This document shows positions 12,438-23,006 of a DNA stretch of 64,000 bases, one piece after another. The notes below the pieces were generated by a model. That model saw only the letters and a program-made list of their open reading frames with translations, did no database searches and had not been told where the DNA came from. The DNA comes from Sarocladium kiliense (Eukaryota; Ascomycota; Sordariomycetes; Hypocreales; Sarocladiaceae). Both the position numbers and the translations under genes were made by a program. Location of the stretch: the NCBI GenBank assembly GCA_030734395.1, contig JAUZTG010000042.1, positions 2,480,001 through 2,544,000 on the forward strand, written 5' to 3'. The first letter of the stretch is position 1, and each line of letters begins with the position of its first letter.

Positions 12438-13843
12438 CTACTCAAGCCTGCTGGCCTCGCCGGCCTTCAGCTTACCGGCGTCGACGAGCCTCTTGACCTC
12501 ACCACTCCAGACACTCTTGATCTCGTCGCTGACCTTGAGACCGTTGAGCTTGCCAGCAAGGGCAGCAATCTCGTCGGGGTCAATCTTGGCCTGAACAAGC
12601 TCGACATCACCGAGGACAGCGTCGATCTGCGCAGCAGATGCATCACCACTGGCGACGAAGTAGTTGGCGTCCTTCACTGAGCCCTTGAGAACACGCTTGT
12701 TCTTCTTCACAGCGTTCTTGGCCGCCTCCTTGGCCTTCTTGCTTGCCTCGCGGTCGGCCTTAGCGTTAGCCTCGGCCTCAGCAGCAGCCTTGGCCTCAGC
12801 CTCCTTCTTGGCCTGAGCCTCCTCAGCGGCCTTCTTCTCAGCAGCCTCACGCTCAGCCTTCTTCTTATTCTTGGCGGCGTTAGCCTCCTGGCGGAAACGC
12901 TTGATACGCTCGTCACCAGCGGAAGCTTCGTCGAGGAGCTTGCGCAGACGGGCATTGTCCTCAGCCTTCTTCTTCTTGCGAGCATTGGCGTTCTTGCGCT
13001 CGGTATGACGGCGCTGATCACGCGAGTCGGTGTCATCGGGAACATCCTCGTCGAGGTACTCGAAAGTACGCCAGCTATCAAAGGCATACCAGAAGTCGTA
13101 GAAGCTCTCAACTTGCTCCCTGGTGGCGTTGGCATCGCCGAAGGAAGGCACCGGGTGGGTTTTGGAGAAACGAGCCTCGGACTTGAAGACCTTGCTCCAA
13201 AGCTTGTAGAAGTCACCCTTCTGGAGCTGCTTCTTGTTCGGGGGTTCGACATCGGCCTCCTCATCGACGGAATCGTACTGGCGGCGCTTGACGGGGTCGA
13301 GGAGGACCTCAGTAGCCTTCTGGATACACTTGAAGAATTGGTCGTCCTCGGTGCGGCCCTGGGCAGCCTTCTTATCGGGGTGGTGCTTGAGGACCTTCTT
13401 GCGGTGGGCCTTCTTGATCTGGTCCTCAGTGGCCTTGTAGCGGTACTTGGAAAGACCAAGGATCTTGTAGTGATCTTGAGTCTGAGGAGCCGGTCGTGTT
13501 AGCACCAAGACTTTATCCAGAGCAGTTTTATAGCTGAGGGGGAACATACCTTCCAGTCCTTGGCCTCGCGCTGAAGCATCATGGGGTCCTCGGGCTCGCT
13601 GACCTCGCCATCGTCGAGATCTTCGACCTTCTTGGCGCTCTCCTGGGCCTGGATGCGGTCATCCTCGGAGAAGGTGCGCTTGTGGCGGGCACGGCGGGCG
13701 TGAGCAAGGAAGTGAGGGCCGACGGGCTCGATGCTGCGCTGGACAGCACCGGAAAGTTGGCCGATGGCCTTGAAGTCCTTATCGGCGGACCAGCCCTCGG
13801 GGAGGACTGGGAGAGGCAGCATGGATGGGGCGGATGAGGCCAT
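12438..13843 (-). CDS. ZUO1: Zuotin, ribosome-associated J-domain chaperone
   Basis: Hsp40 co-chaperone of the ribosome-associated complex, which works with Ssz1 and Ssb on nascent chains in the cytosol. Two exons, 13843-13550 and 13481-12438, joined by a 68-bp GTATGT...CAG intron, give 445 aa, the usual size. The N-terminus has the conserved zuotin segment (VGPHFLAHARRARHKRTF). The J domain starts at DHYKILGLSKY and carries HHPDK with the essential HPD. A zuotin-homology region (FYDFWYAFDSWRTFEYLD) follows. A long charged Ala/Lys/Glu helix of about 90 residues matches the ribosome-bridging middle domain. The C-terminus is a small helical bundle. It is divergent from MZM1 with only 265 bp between starts. 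Confidence 0.96.
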
Positions 13844-14108
13844 TGCTGCGATTGTGGTGATGCGAAAATGGGTGAAGAGGGTGAGATGGCGATGTCTCGA
13901 ACTTTTTTTGCGGACTCCAACAAAAACCCATGGTGGGGGTCCCAGCTATGGCACAGCATCTTCTGGCGGTAGGAGTGGGTCCCCCGTATTTTGAGTGCTG
14001 GGCCGATGCCGATGCCAGCGAAACTTCCTCACCCTAGCAATCATCTCGACAAGCCATCGACTCTCAGCGTTCGGTTGACGTCCTGCTCAAAACACACTCT
14101 ACAACACA
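13844..14108. promoter_or_regulatory. Bidirectional promoter, zuotin / MZM1
   Basis: The two start codons are 265 bp apart in divergent orientation, so one short interval must serve both a cytosolic chaperone and a mitochondrial assembly factor. No clear TATA box is visible, as is common for housekeeping genes. Confidence 0.55.
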
Positions 14109-14583
14109 ATGGCTCGCACAATGGCACTTCCGGCATATCGCCACCTCCTGCGCGCAGCGCGCATCGCTTTCCAAGGTCAGTAGGATCAAACAGCGTCTAA
14201 GGCTGAGGTAGAGCTAATTCTGGGCTTCCAGGTGACGCCCCGACATTGGCTGCCGCCCAAGTCCAAATCCGTAGCGAGTTCAGACAAAAGGCTTCTCTTC
14301 CGTTGGACGACCCCAGCATCCCCGAGGCCGTCGAGCACGCCGAGGCTGTCGCCAAAATTCTCCGGGAGAATGTTGTCCAGGGGAGGCAGCAAGAGGGCAA
14401 GGACAACATGTACAGTCAGTACTTTCTAGCACAAACATGAGAGTTTGTAACGAATTGCGCATGACTAACGAATGGTGTTTTATAGAGTTGAACATTCACG
14501 AGCACACCGAACGAGGCGACAACGATTCGATCTTGACAGCCGGCTCTGGCGGCGGCTGCTGTGGTGGCTCTGGCAAGAAATGA
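14109..14583 (+). CDS. MZM1: Mitochondrial LYR-type assembly factor Mzm1
   Basis: Matrix chaperone that stabilises the Rieske protein Rip1 during complex III assembly. Three exons (14109-14175, 14232-14414, 14486-14583) give 115 aa, normal for the family. The N-terminus shows the LYR-like start (LPAYRHLLRAARIAF) and the body carries the conserved EFRQK and ENVVQG segments. Mzm1 orthologues of filamentous fungi end in a Gly/Cys-rich tail like the GGGCCGGSGKK seen here. Introns have GTCAGT donors and CAG/TAG acceptors and all junctions keep frame. It lies 265 bp from zuotin (divergent) and converges with the SLT11-type gene 200 bp downstream. Confidence 0.92.
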
Positions 14584-14783
14584 ACGACGAAGCGCAGTGT
14601 ACAATATGTAACATCAAATGCTGTATAATGGAACATGATACCCATGCCTAAGAAAGCTGCTGAATGCTGAACAGCTGTTGAGAATTACATACCCCGTATC
14701 TCTTTTGGTCCATCCCTGTACCCATAACCAACTTACTCCAAACGCCTCTCATGCTGAAATATGGAATGCTAAAGCAGCCGTTA

Positions 14784-15988
14784 TCACTCGCCAGCCAGAC
14801 TTGCGTAATTCGCTTCATCGTCAGCTCCTGGGGGTGCAGCGACTGGCGGTGGTGGCAAGGCTGCCTGTGTTGCACCGCCATCTTGGCCAGTCCTCCCTTC
14901 GATTGCCGCTTGTCGCGACTGCTTCCGAACTCTCGCATCATGCAACATCTGTGACCGTTGTTCCTTGTCCATAGTACCGATCGCCTTGGGTTGTCCCCAC
15001 CGTATCCGCAGCGGACAGCCCGCGATGACAGCCCGGCCCTGGCATGCCGCGGCTGCTTTCTCTGCCGCCGCTCTGGTTTCGTAGTTGATGAACGCGCAAT
15101 GCGACATATGCGAGCACACGAGGCTCTTGATTTTTCCATGCTCCTTGAAGAACTCGCGAAGCTTGTACTCGGGAAGGTCATCCTCAACACCAGTGACGAA
15201 CAGAGACATGATGTTCTTGTCGTCTGGTGGCAGCCAGTCCTTCGGACTCGGAGGCGCAGGCGCGGCACCCAAAAGGCCTCCTCGTCCCTTGCCACCTCGA
15301 CCACCTCGAGCGCCCCCTGGCCGTGCACCTGCGGCATGGGCTGCTCTTGAGTCTCTTGTCCGAATTGGTCCGGGGCCTCCAATACCAGCCCCGACGGCTG
15401 GGTTCCCCCCAGCAGCATCTGCCTCCGCAGCTTCAGCTTCGTCGACATTGCGACCCTTGCGGAAGTATGGCTTGCTGTTTGCAAGGCGTCTGAGCAGCTC
15501 GCGAGCCTTCTCGTCCGTCTTCTCGTACTCCTCAGTGCCGACTGTGCCGTCCTCGATCGCGCGCTCGTTGTTCTGCGCGAAGTATTCCCTGTTGATTTCG
15601 GACTGGGGACCTGGCGCGACCATCTTGAGCGCTGCATCGCGTACCGCGATCGGTAAGCCGAATGATAGATCGAGCATGCAGCACTGGCAGCAGTTCTTGA
15701 GGCGCGCGCACGTCAGGCAAATGTTGGTGCTTCGTTTCCGGCCTTGAGCTCTGTTGGCAGACCAGCTGAAGACAGTATAGGGCCTGGTGCACTGTGAAAC
15801 TCAAGTTAGTTTAATACAAGGTGAGAAGGCTTCGCGGCACGCAAACTTACCATCTTGCACTCAGCGCCATGGTCTTCCTTGAGCATCTTGACGTATGGGT
15901 TTTCAGGCAGGCAGTTCTCACAGACGGATGGGAAGTCGGTGGACTCCCACCCAGACCTGTTGAGGTCCTGCTTAATCTGAGGGGGCAT
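14784..15988 (-). CDS. SLT11: Pre-mRNA-splicing factor SLT11/ECM2 (RBM22-like)
   Basis: Spliceosomal RNA-binding protein that supports U2/U6 interaction during activation. Exon 1 (15988-15851) and exon 2 (15791-14784), joined by a 59-bp GTAAGT...CAG intron, give 381 aa. The N-terminal half has several CxxC pairs (CENC, CKMCTRPY, CLTCARLKNCCQCC), the zinc-binding part of the Ecm2/RBM22 family. The middle contains the DLSFGLPIAVRD segment typical of these proteins and a Gly/Arg-rich linker. The C-terminal half has an RRM with RNP2-like SLFVTGV and RNP1-like CAFINYET, then a Pro-rich tail. It shares a 648-bp divergent interval with ERG6. Confidence 0.95.
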
Positions 15989-16636
15989 GGTGTCGACTTT
16001 TCTCCTGCCTACGCGCTCGGAGCTGCGAGTATGGCAGTGATGTTGGATTTGGAGGATTGCAAGGCTGGGATGACGCTGTCGCGAATCTTCAGTTGACCCG
16101 CCACTTTCTGTCGCGGGTGGGAAATCTTTGGTTAGTCAGCGAATTCTGGATTCTAGCACAATCGATAAGCAACCCGAACCCAGATGGTGGATCAGCCGTG
16201 CAGGGGAGCCGTGGAAAGGAAAGCGGCCCTCGCGTCTTCGTATTGGCTGTCGTATTCGGTTTAAGCAAAGGTGCTGGCGGTCTTCCGATTACGCTAAACT
16301 CAAAATCCCCTAGAGCAGCCTCCCCAGCCAGGGGTTTGCTAGGGACGCCTTCGCATCCGACCAACTTTTCGCTACGCAGGTACGGAACCCCAGTAACACA
16401 TGCCTGGAGTGAAATTACCCCCCCGAGGCCTAGGGGACCCTCTGCGCTCAAAAAGTCGACTAAAACCTCCTGGACGCCGCGTCTCCTGGAAAACATCACC
16501 GCCTCCCCTCTTCTTGTCCCGTTCACCCTTTGTCTCTGCTTCTGTTGTGTTGTTTGATCTTCCACCTTCCAGTGACCGTCTTACATCTGCCAACAACTGA
16601 TCAGCGATCCCGCCGTCTCTCGTCCATTCATTCAAC
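15989..16636. promoter_or_regulatory. Bidirectional promoter, SLT11-type gene / ERG6
   Basis: This 648-bp interval serves both divergent genes. On the ERG6 side it contains a long pyrimidine-rich stretch around 16495-16560, typical of strong fungal promoters. Several STRE-like CCCCT/AGGGG motifs lie around 16310-16440. Two TCGTATT heptamers at 16238-16244 and 16250-16256 differ by one base from the yeast sterol response core TCGTATA. A CCAAT box in reverse (ATTGG) lies between them. Confidence 0.5.
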
Positions 16637-17902
16637 ATGGCCGTTTCCAGCACCGCTTCCAACCTCGAGCGCGAGGATCACAGCCGTGATGCCAACTTCA
16701 ACAAGGCCATGCACGGCAAGTCTGCCCAGGCTCGTGGTGGCATCGCTGCCATGTTCTCCAAGGGCGCCGATGCGAAGAAGGCTGCAGTCGACGAGTACTT
16801 CAAGCACTGGGACAACCAGGCTGCGAAGGATGAGACTCCTGAGCAGCGTGCTGTGAGTGATAAGGAACGGCAGCTGCCCGTAGAAGGCTCAACTGACATC
16901 AATTGCTTCTAGGCCCGTACTGCTGAGTACGCGACTCTGACCAGACAGTGAGTGTTTTTTCGAAGCCAAGCTCATCAATTGGATTTGAACACTGACAAGC
17001 TTCCTAGCTACTACAATCTCGCGACCGACCTTTACGAGTACGGCTGGGGCCAGTCCTTCCACTTCTGCCGCTACTCTCACGGAGAGTCTTTCTACCAGGC
17101 CATTGCCCGCCACGAGCACTACCTGGCCGCTCAGATCGGCATCAAGGAGGGCATGAAGGTTCTTGATGTCGGCTGCGGTGTCGGAGGACCTGCCCGCGAG
17201 ATTGCCAAGTTCACCGGCGCTCACATCACTGGTCTCAACAACAACGACTACCAGATTGAGCGTGCCACACACTATGCGCAGAAGGAGGAGCTCTCTCACC
17301 AGCTCCGTTACGTCAAGGGCGATTTCATGCAGATGTCCTTCCCCGACAACTCTTTCGACGCCGTCTACGCCATTGAGGCTACTTGCCACGCCCCCACTCT
17401 GGAGGGCATCTACAGCGAGATCTTCCGTGTGCTCAAGCCTGGTGGTGTCTTCGGTGTTTACGAGTGGTTGATGACTGAGGAATATGACAACGACAACATC
17501 CGCCACCGCGAGATCCGCCTCGGTATTGAGCAGGGTGATGGTATCTCCAACATGTGCAAGGTTTCCGAGGGTCTCGCTGCCATGAAGGCGGCCGGTTTCG
17601 AGATGCTGCACAACGAGGATCTTGCTGATCGCCCTGATCCCTTCCCGTGGTACTGGCCTCTTTCTGGCGAGCTCCGCTACATCCAGAGCATCTACGACGT
17701 CTTCACCATTGTGCGCATGACTAAGTGGGGACGCTGGGCTGCTCACAACTTCGCTGGTGCGCTTGAGGCTCTCAAGATTGCGCCTGCTGGCACCAAGAAG
17801 ACCGCCGACAGCCTGGCCCTCGCCGCCGACTGCCTTGTCGCTGGTGGTCGCGACAAGCTCTTCACCCCTATGTACCTGATGGTTGGCCGCAAGCCTGAGT
17901 AA
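16637..17902 (+). CDS. ERG6: Sterol 24-C-methyltransferase
   Basis: Ergosterol-pathway enzyme that moves a methyl group from S-adenosylmethionine to C-24 of the sterol side chain, at the ER or lipid droplets. Three exons (16637-16852, 16913-16947, 17008-17902) give 381 aa, the normal Erg6 length. The SAM-binding motif I is VLDVGCGVGGPAREIA. Upstream is the conserved YEYGWGQSFHFCRY segment, and the sterol-contacting AIEATCHAP and GVYEWLMT follow. The C-terminal sterol methyltransferase domain ends with the conserved LFTPMYLMVGRKPE. Introns have GTGAGT donors. A long open frame runs antisense to this gene but reflects codon bias only. Confidence 0.98.
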
Positions 17903-18912
17903 GGGTTTGAGGAAGTGTAAAAGAAAACTACAGCATTGAAGCATACAGACGTGAGGATGACGATTTGGGTTTATAATTTTAATGCCTGGGCTGTATGAGC
18001 TGCGCAGCCCTAATTCCTGTACATACATGCCATTCAGGGAGGCTGGCTTCACGAAAGGAGCGTTATAGAAGTGATGAATTCAGGCAAGATACACAAAGCC
18101 CTCGTTACTTCGTTATAAACGTGCAGGAATATGTTGGCTGGTAGGCTGACACCGTTTGCCTAAGTAGGAAATTCAGGATTTTAGAAAAGTGTCTATATTT
18201 AGACAAATATGCAGAGTCCATCAGGGCTTAGTTGTCGATACAAAAGACTCGGGAAGACGATCTCGTCGTTGCGAGAATCATTTGGTGAACGGCAGCCGGG
18301 AATCGTGTCGAACAGCTGTGGAACAGTATCTATCATGCTTTATTACCAGACAGCTAGTTGGCCTCACGAATTGTACGTAGATTTCAGGACCTACCAAAGG
18401 GGGAGCCCACAGAACAACCCTCAATGGTTGAGCGATATCAGCGGACACTCATTGGCTCCATAGCCTATCAGCTCATGCTCAGTAATGCTACATCCTACCG
18501 AGTACCTGTATTCTCGAAATGGCTTTATGATGATGTTTTCAGCCTCAGCGTCTTCCCAGCGGCACAGCCATCTTCGCCGCAAATGGTATTGCCTAGGCGC
18601 CAGGAACAGCAAGGACTCGACAGGGGTCTCAAACGCTCGCCTTGATTATAACCCAGCGAGTGACTATGCGCTGGGTTTGCGAAGATTTGCCACTTTGTAG
18701 AACTTTGCGATTGCTGGACTGGGCCTGGCTGGATCCTGAGCTCCCTCCTACCTCACCAATCGTCTAAAGAGCAGCTTTCGGGCCGTTGGGTACTGTTGGC
18801 TTCTGAATGCCTAGCAGTACTTCCTGACGTTCTCAAGATCCTCGTGCCTCGTCCCTGATCTCACGGCACTTCTCTGTCGGAAGAGGCACCTCGTTAGGAA
18901 GCCATCGCAACC
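17903..18912. other. Intergenic, no gene seen
   Basis: About 1 kb between ERG6 and the membrane protein gene. It should hold the ERG6 3' UTR and the downstream promoter. I see no domain-bearing frame and no repeat here. Confidence 0.6.
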
Positions 18913-19983
18913 ATGGGAACACTTCAAGAAGCCAGCTTCACCAATCTCGGAAACTCCCTTCGCTTTCAAGACTGGTACAGCGCTTTAGCACCGGTCTTTT
19001 ATAACATCTCAACCAATGCCTGCAATCAGACTTTAACTTCGTATCTCAACGAGCCATGGGATGATCTGAGGTGCGATGCTCACCTCGACTGCATGCTCGA
19101 GAATACCGCCGAGAGTCTGAAAGCCAAGATCGCGTCCGCCGCTGTCTTCCTCGGCGTCCTTCCTTCTCTGCTCTCACTATTCGGTCCGAGCTTGGCTCAC
19201 CTGACGTTGTTGTCTGCGCGGCGTCCGTTCCTTGCTTTCTGCATTGCTTGTGGCAACCCTGGTTTCTACGCTGGCCGACTCTTTACCGTTGAGACACCAG
19301 CCGAGGCATTTGAAGAGTATGGAGGTTCACGGTTCATTCCTAGGGTCAAAAGCCTCGGATGGATGATCTTCATCAGTGCTGTTGAATACATCCTCGCTGG
19401 TGCGGCTATCTTCAACGTCGTGACGATTAGTCTCCGGATCGGGGACAGGGTGATCATGAGCTTCGAATGCAGGATCTGGTTCTTGCCCATCATCTGGATG
19501 GGCATGTTCGTGGTCATCTTCCTCATCGTAGCGATACCCTTCCAATTCTCCAGAACCGCGAGACACATGCGCGGCAGCGACAGCAGGTGGACGGACAAAG
19601 GGCGGAGACAACTGGTTGAGGATGAAGGTGGAATTCGATGGGTAGGTGACGGAAATACCTGGGAAACTGAGAAGCAAAGCAACATCTTCCGCCAATATCT
19701 CATGCGCGAACTGACCCCTGGAGCACGGCAAGCATCTCTTGATGCGCGGCGCATTCCTGAGTTTGAGCGGTGGATGGCATCCTCGCTCAACTTCGGATAC
19801 CTTCTCGTGGCATTTCACATTATTCTGGGCACATGCTGGTTCTCATCGACACTGTTTCTGTCTCCAAAGGATGCTATCACGATAATAATGAGGTACTTTG
19901 GGTCGTCAGTCGCATGCCGGTTGATCATTGCCGTGGAATTGGCAGGGCTGAAAGCGAGGGGAGAGAAAGTGTTGTCGAAATAG
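18913..19983 (+). CDS. Fungal multi-pass membrane protein of unknown function
   Basis: Single-exon 356-aa protein not recognised as a named family. The N-terminal 70 residues hold several Cys (CNQTL, RCDAHLDCM) and N-glycosylation sites (NIS, NQT) and may face the lumen or outside. Hydrophobic segments lie roughly at 73-100, 165-190, 203-230 and 298-325, with a possible fifth near 335-350. A charged loop of about 70 residues follows the third (RHMRGSDSRWTDKGRRQ). This layout recalls uncharacterised membrane proteins of filamentous ascomycetes. It converges with the amidase gene with an 84-bp gap. Confidence 0.8.
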   Translation: MGTLQEASFTNLGNSLRFQDWYSALAPVFYNISTNACNQTLTSYLNEPWDDLRCDAHLDCMLENTAESLKAKIASAAVFLGVLPSLLSLFGPSLAHLTLLSARRPFLAFCIACGNPGFYAGRLFTVETPAEAFEEYGGSRFIPRVKSLGWMIFISAVEYILAGAAIFNVVTISLRIGDRVIMSFECRIWFLPIIWMGMFVVIFLIVAIPFQFSRTARHMRGSDSRWTDKGRRQLVEDEGGIRWVGDGNTWETEKQSNIFRQYLMRELTPGARQASLDARRIPEFERWMASSLNFGYLLVAFHIILGTCWFSSTLFLSPKDAITIIMRYFGSSVACRLIIAVELAGLKARGEKVLSK

Positions 19984-20067
19984 CGCCTGTATGACTGTAT
20001 ACTTGGGCTCGATAGGCCATAAGATCGGAAAGGAGGAGTTTCCAGAGATCTCTTTCAAATTCGCAAC

Positions 20068-21720
20068 TCACAACTCCAGCTGCACCCCAACGATATCCTC
20101 CAGTTCTGTCCGTGGCTGTAACATCGGCTTGACCTTCTGCCTCACATTCGTGCGTGCTTCAAATGCGCACGCCATCCCGATCAGCTTCTCCTCACTCCAA
20201 GCTTTACCAGTAAACCCTAGTCCAAAAGGCTGATTTGGTCCCGTAACGTTAAGAGTGCCCAGACGGTTTTGCTCAACGGGACTGTCATCCGGGGCAGCAC
20301 CAAGCGGGACGCTGACAACAGGCATACCAAGGAAAGATGGCACCATGTAAGCCCATGCAGAAGGCAGGACGATGGCGTCGAGGGTATAGTTGTCAAAAGC
20401 GCCTGCATAGCCTTGCGGCCCAACACGTTCCTCGAGGAAGCTGCGGTTAGACCAGTACGATGCGTCTTCCAAAGTTAAGTTCAGAGCCAGGATATTGTCC
20501 CAGGATAAGGTATCGACTTCCGGGTACTGCTCTCTGGGTTCGTTCTGAGTGAATTCTCGCAGCTCATGCAGATTGGAAATGTTATGCGGATTGACTTTCA
20601 GCAAGTCTAGGTAGAATGTCGGTAGATGATGGAGGAATTCGAGACCTCCGACAATGGCGACCGCAGGCAGAAGGTCGTAAAGGGAGTCAAAATGGGGAAA
20701 TGTTATGTTGTCGACAATTTCGGCGCCCAGGGATCTCATGAGCTCTATCGCCTCATCGAAGACAGTCACAGCCGGCCCGCCAGACGGATCGGGCCAGCTC
20801 ATGACCTGGCGAGTAATGCCAATTCTCATTCCTTCCAGCCCATCTTCTCTACAGGCGGCAACGTAGTCCGGTGGCTCGTTCCACGGGATAGCATCGGTGT
20901 AGTTGTCTTTGCCATCGGGGCCAGCGATGGCATTCAACAAAGCTGCGGCATCCTTGACTGTCCTGGCGAGAGGACCGACCGTGTCCTGCCGCAGCGTAAT
21001 GGGCACAACGAGATGACGTGAAGTCAAACCCACCGTCGGCTTGATTCCAGCAAGATTGTTGAGATGCGACGGATGGATGATAGAGCCAGCAGTCTCCGTA
21101 CCAAGAGACGCCCAAGCGAGACCCAGTGAGGAAGCAACGGCACTACCTGATGAAGATCCAGACGGGTCATGACCCTCGAAGTAGGCTCCATACGTCTGGC
21201 CTCCATAAGCTGACCAGCCGTCGGTCATATTGACGCCGCGGAACGAAGCCCATTGCGAAAGATTGGTCTTGCCGAGGATGACTGCGCCAGCCTTGCGAAG
21301 CTTATGAACGACGGTGCTGTCCTCAGGAACCTTTGCACCAAGAAGCGCGTATGATCCAGCAGTGTTGTTCATCTCATCGTTAGTCGCGATGTTGTCCTTA
21401 ACCAAAATGGGGATGCCATGGAGGGGTCCACGATGCTTGCTAGGCCATTGCAAGTCCTTGTCAAGGTGTGCGGCTATGCTAAGGGCATCCGGGTTGATTT
21501 CGACGACTGCGTGAAGTTGTTCATTTACCTCTTTGATGCGGGCGAGGTAAGCGTTGACGAGGTCGACACTGGTGAAGGCGCCCGTATCAAGGCCGTGGCG
21601 CAGGTCGTCGAGCGTTGCGTCTAGTAGTGGCGGGAACTTGGTGGCGAGCACGAAGGACGCATATGCAAGAAATAAAAGGGAGACGAACAAGAAGCGCATC
21701 ATTCTTGAGGCTGTCGACAT
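20068..21720 (-). CDS. Secreted amidase (amidase signature family)
   Basis: Single-exon 550-aa hydrolase of amides in the amidase-signature superfamily. A hydrophobic N-terminus (RFLFVSLLFLAYASFVLA) looks like a signal peptide, so it is probably secreted or vacuolar. The Ser-cisSer-Lys triad can be placed: Lys108 in GIPILVKDN, cis-Ser near 190 in the Ser/Gly loop GSSSGSA, and nucleophile Ser213 in GTETAGSI. The family usually has GGSSGG and GSDTGGS, so both glycine loops are slightly divergent here. Substrate unknown; secreted fungal relatives are often annotated only as amidase or glutamyl-tRNA amidotransferase-like. Confidence 0.92.
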   Translation of the reverse strand: MSTASRMMRFLFVSLLFLAYASFVLATKFPPLLDATLDDLRHGLDTGAFTSVDLVNAYLARIKEVNEQLHAVVEINPDALSIAAHLDKDLQWPSKHRGPLHGIPILVKDNIATNDEMNNTAGSYALLGAKVPEDSTVVHKLRKAGAVILGKTNLSQWASFRGVNMTDGWSAYGGQTYGAYFEGHDPSGSSSGSAVASSLGLAWASLGTETAGSIIHPSHLNNLAGIKPTVGLTSRHLVVPITLRQDTVGPLARTVKDAAALLNAIAGPDGKDNYTDAIPWNEPPDYVAACREDGLEGMRIGITRQVMSWPDPSGGPAVTVFDEAIELMRSLGAEIVDNITFPHFDSLYDLLPAVAIVGGLEFLHHLPTFYLDLLKVNPHNISNLHELREFTQNEPREQYPEVDTLSWDNILALNLTLEDASYWSNRSFLEERVGPQGYAGAFDNYTLDAIVLPSAWAYMVPSFLGMPVVSVPLGAAPDDSPVEQNRLGTLNVTGPNQPFGLGFTGKAWSEEKLIGMACAFEARTNVRQKVKPMLQPRTELEDIVGVQLEL

Positions 21721-23006
21721 TTCAATGCCTTCCCCACGGTTGGTGTTTCCAGACGCAATGGCCTTGTCGTCCTGGGTGGGGATTGTGGGATGTCAGGGAG
21801 ACAAATGCCACCAAGATAACCCAAGAGCAACTCAAGCCTAGCCAGTATTAATCTCGAGACATTGTTGTCTGGATCCTGGTCCTATCGCCGAGAGCTTGAC
21901 AGGGCAACGTCAGCACTATCCCAGGGATGTCGGAGGGTTCTGTCGCGTCGCAGCCGATTACCAGGAGCTGCCTAATTGGGCTACGCAAGAGGCTGACGAC
22001 TGCGTGACTATGAGTCCGACATATGGCCAAGGACGGATTCATTGATGAATATGCATGTATTGATATCCAACAGAAGACCCGGCGAATATTGAGACTACTT
22101 GCGTTTATGTCGGATATCAAGCTCGAATTTGTCTACGAATGGAGAGAAGAGGCGAGCGTGGTGACTATCGCCTTAGCCGTATGGCCCAAGCGCAAACGAC
22201 CTGATAACCATTTTTTCTTCCTTCATTGGATATTTCGCTTGGGGAAGTTGTAGGCTGTATCAAATAGATCTGTTGGCCAACTTGCCAAAAGGCTCCTCCT
22301 TGGAATAACCCCAAGAAGTGTCAATCACCACTACCAGAACACTGCGTCTGATATACAAACGCGAGTCCGCCTCCAGCTTCATGTCGCAAACACCATTGGA
22401 AGAACAAACTCATAGCTTCAGATAAATGAGAAAATCACCGCAAGATAGCGCTTTGAGAGCAGTTCGCAGAGTAGATGGCGCGGAGGGTTCGTGCCCTAAC
22501 AAGCAACGTCCGTCGACGTAGACAGCCTGCCTGAGCAACGTATCCCTCCTCGCTCTTTTGTCAAACCAACAAACACGACTGTCTGGTATTCAAGGCCTCT
22601 CAGTTTCTCCACTTGTCTTTCCAAGCCGCCAGACTATTCCTGTTCGTCATTCGTACGCTAGAAGTACGCTAGAAGCATACCAAGCTGGGCCATCGACATA
22701 CAAAAAAAGACTATGACCATGAGCAAGTCACTAAGCATCCACGGGTGAGGCTCGGTGGCTTTCAGCTGGAAACCTCATGGCGTTTCTGCCTGTCGAGACG
22801 TGATGTATGCAGGCCGCATGTTTCTGCACCTTGGGCGAAGCGCCCAACTTGACCAATCATCATGAACCTGGCCATAGCCTCGTTCAGCTGCACCGTGGCA
22901 GCGTAATTCGCCTCACCCGCCCTCTCATTTCTCGTTGACTATCTCCGATTTTTCTACCTGCTGAGACTGATCTCCCACTTTGCGCTCCATTGTTTGGTCA
23001 GGCGCC
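21721..23006. other. Intergenic, divergent promoters
   Basis: About 1.3 kb between the divergent amidase gene and the ubiquitin-like gene. Only short frames are present. I see no repeats and no recognisable promoter element beyond base composition. Confidence 0.55.

Noticed and set aside
16889..18052. 387-codon open frame antisense to ERG6
   Set aside because: It mirrors the highly biased codons of ERG6 and extends into its 3' UTR. It has no domain and the sense gene is certain.
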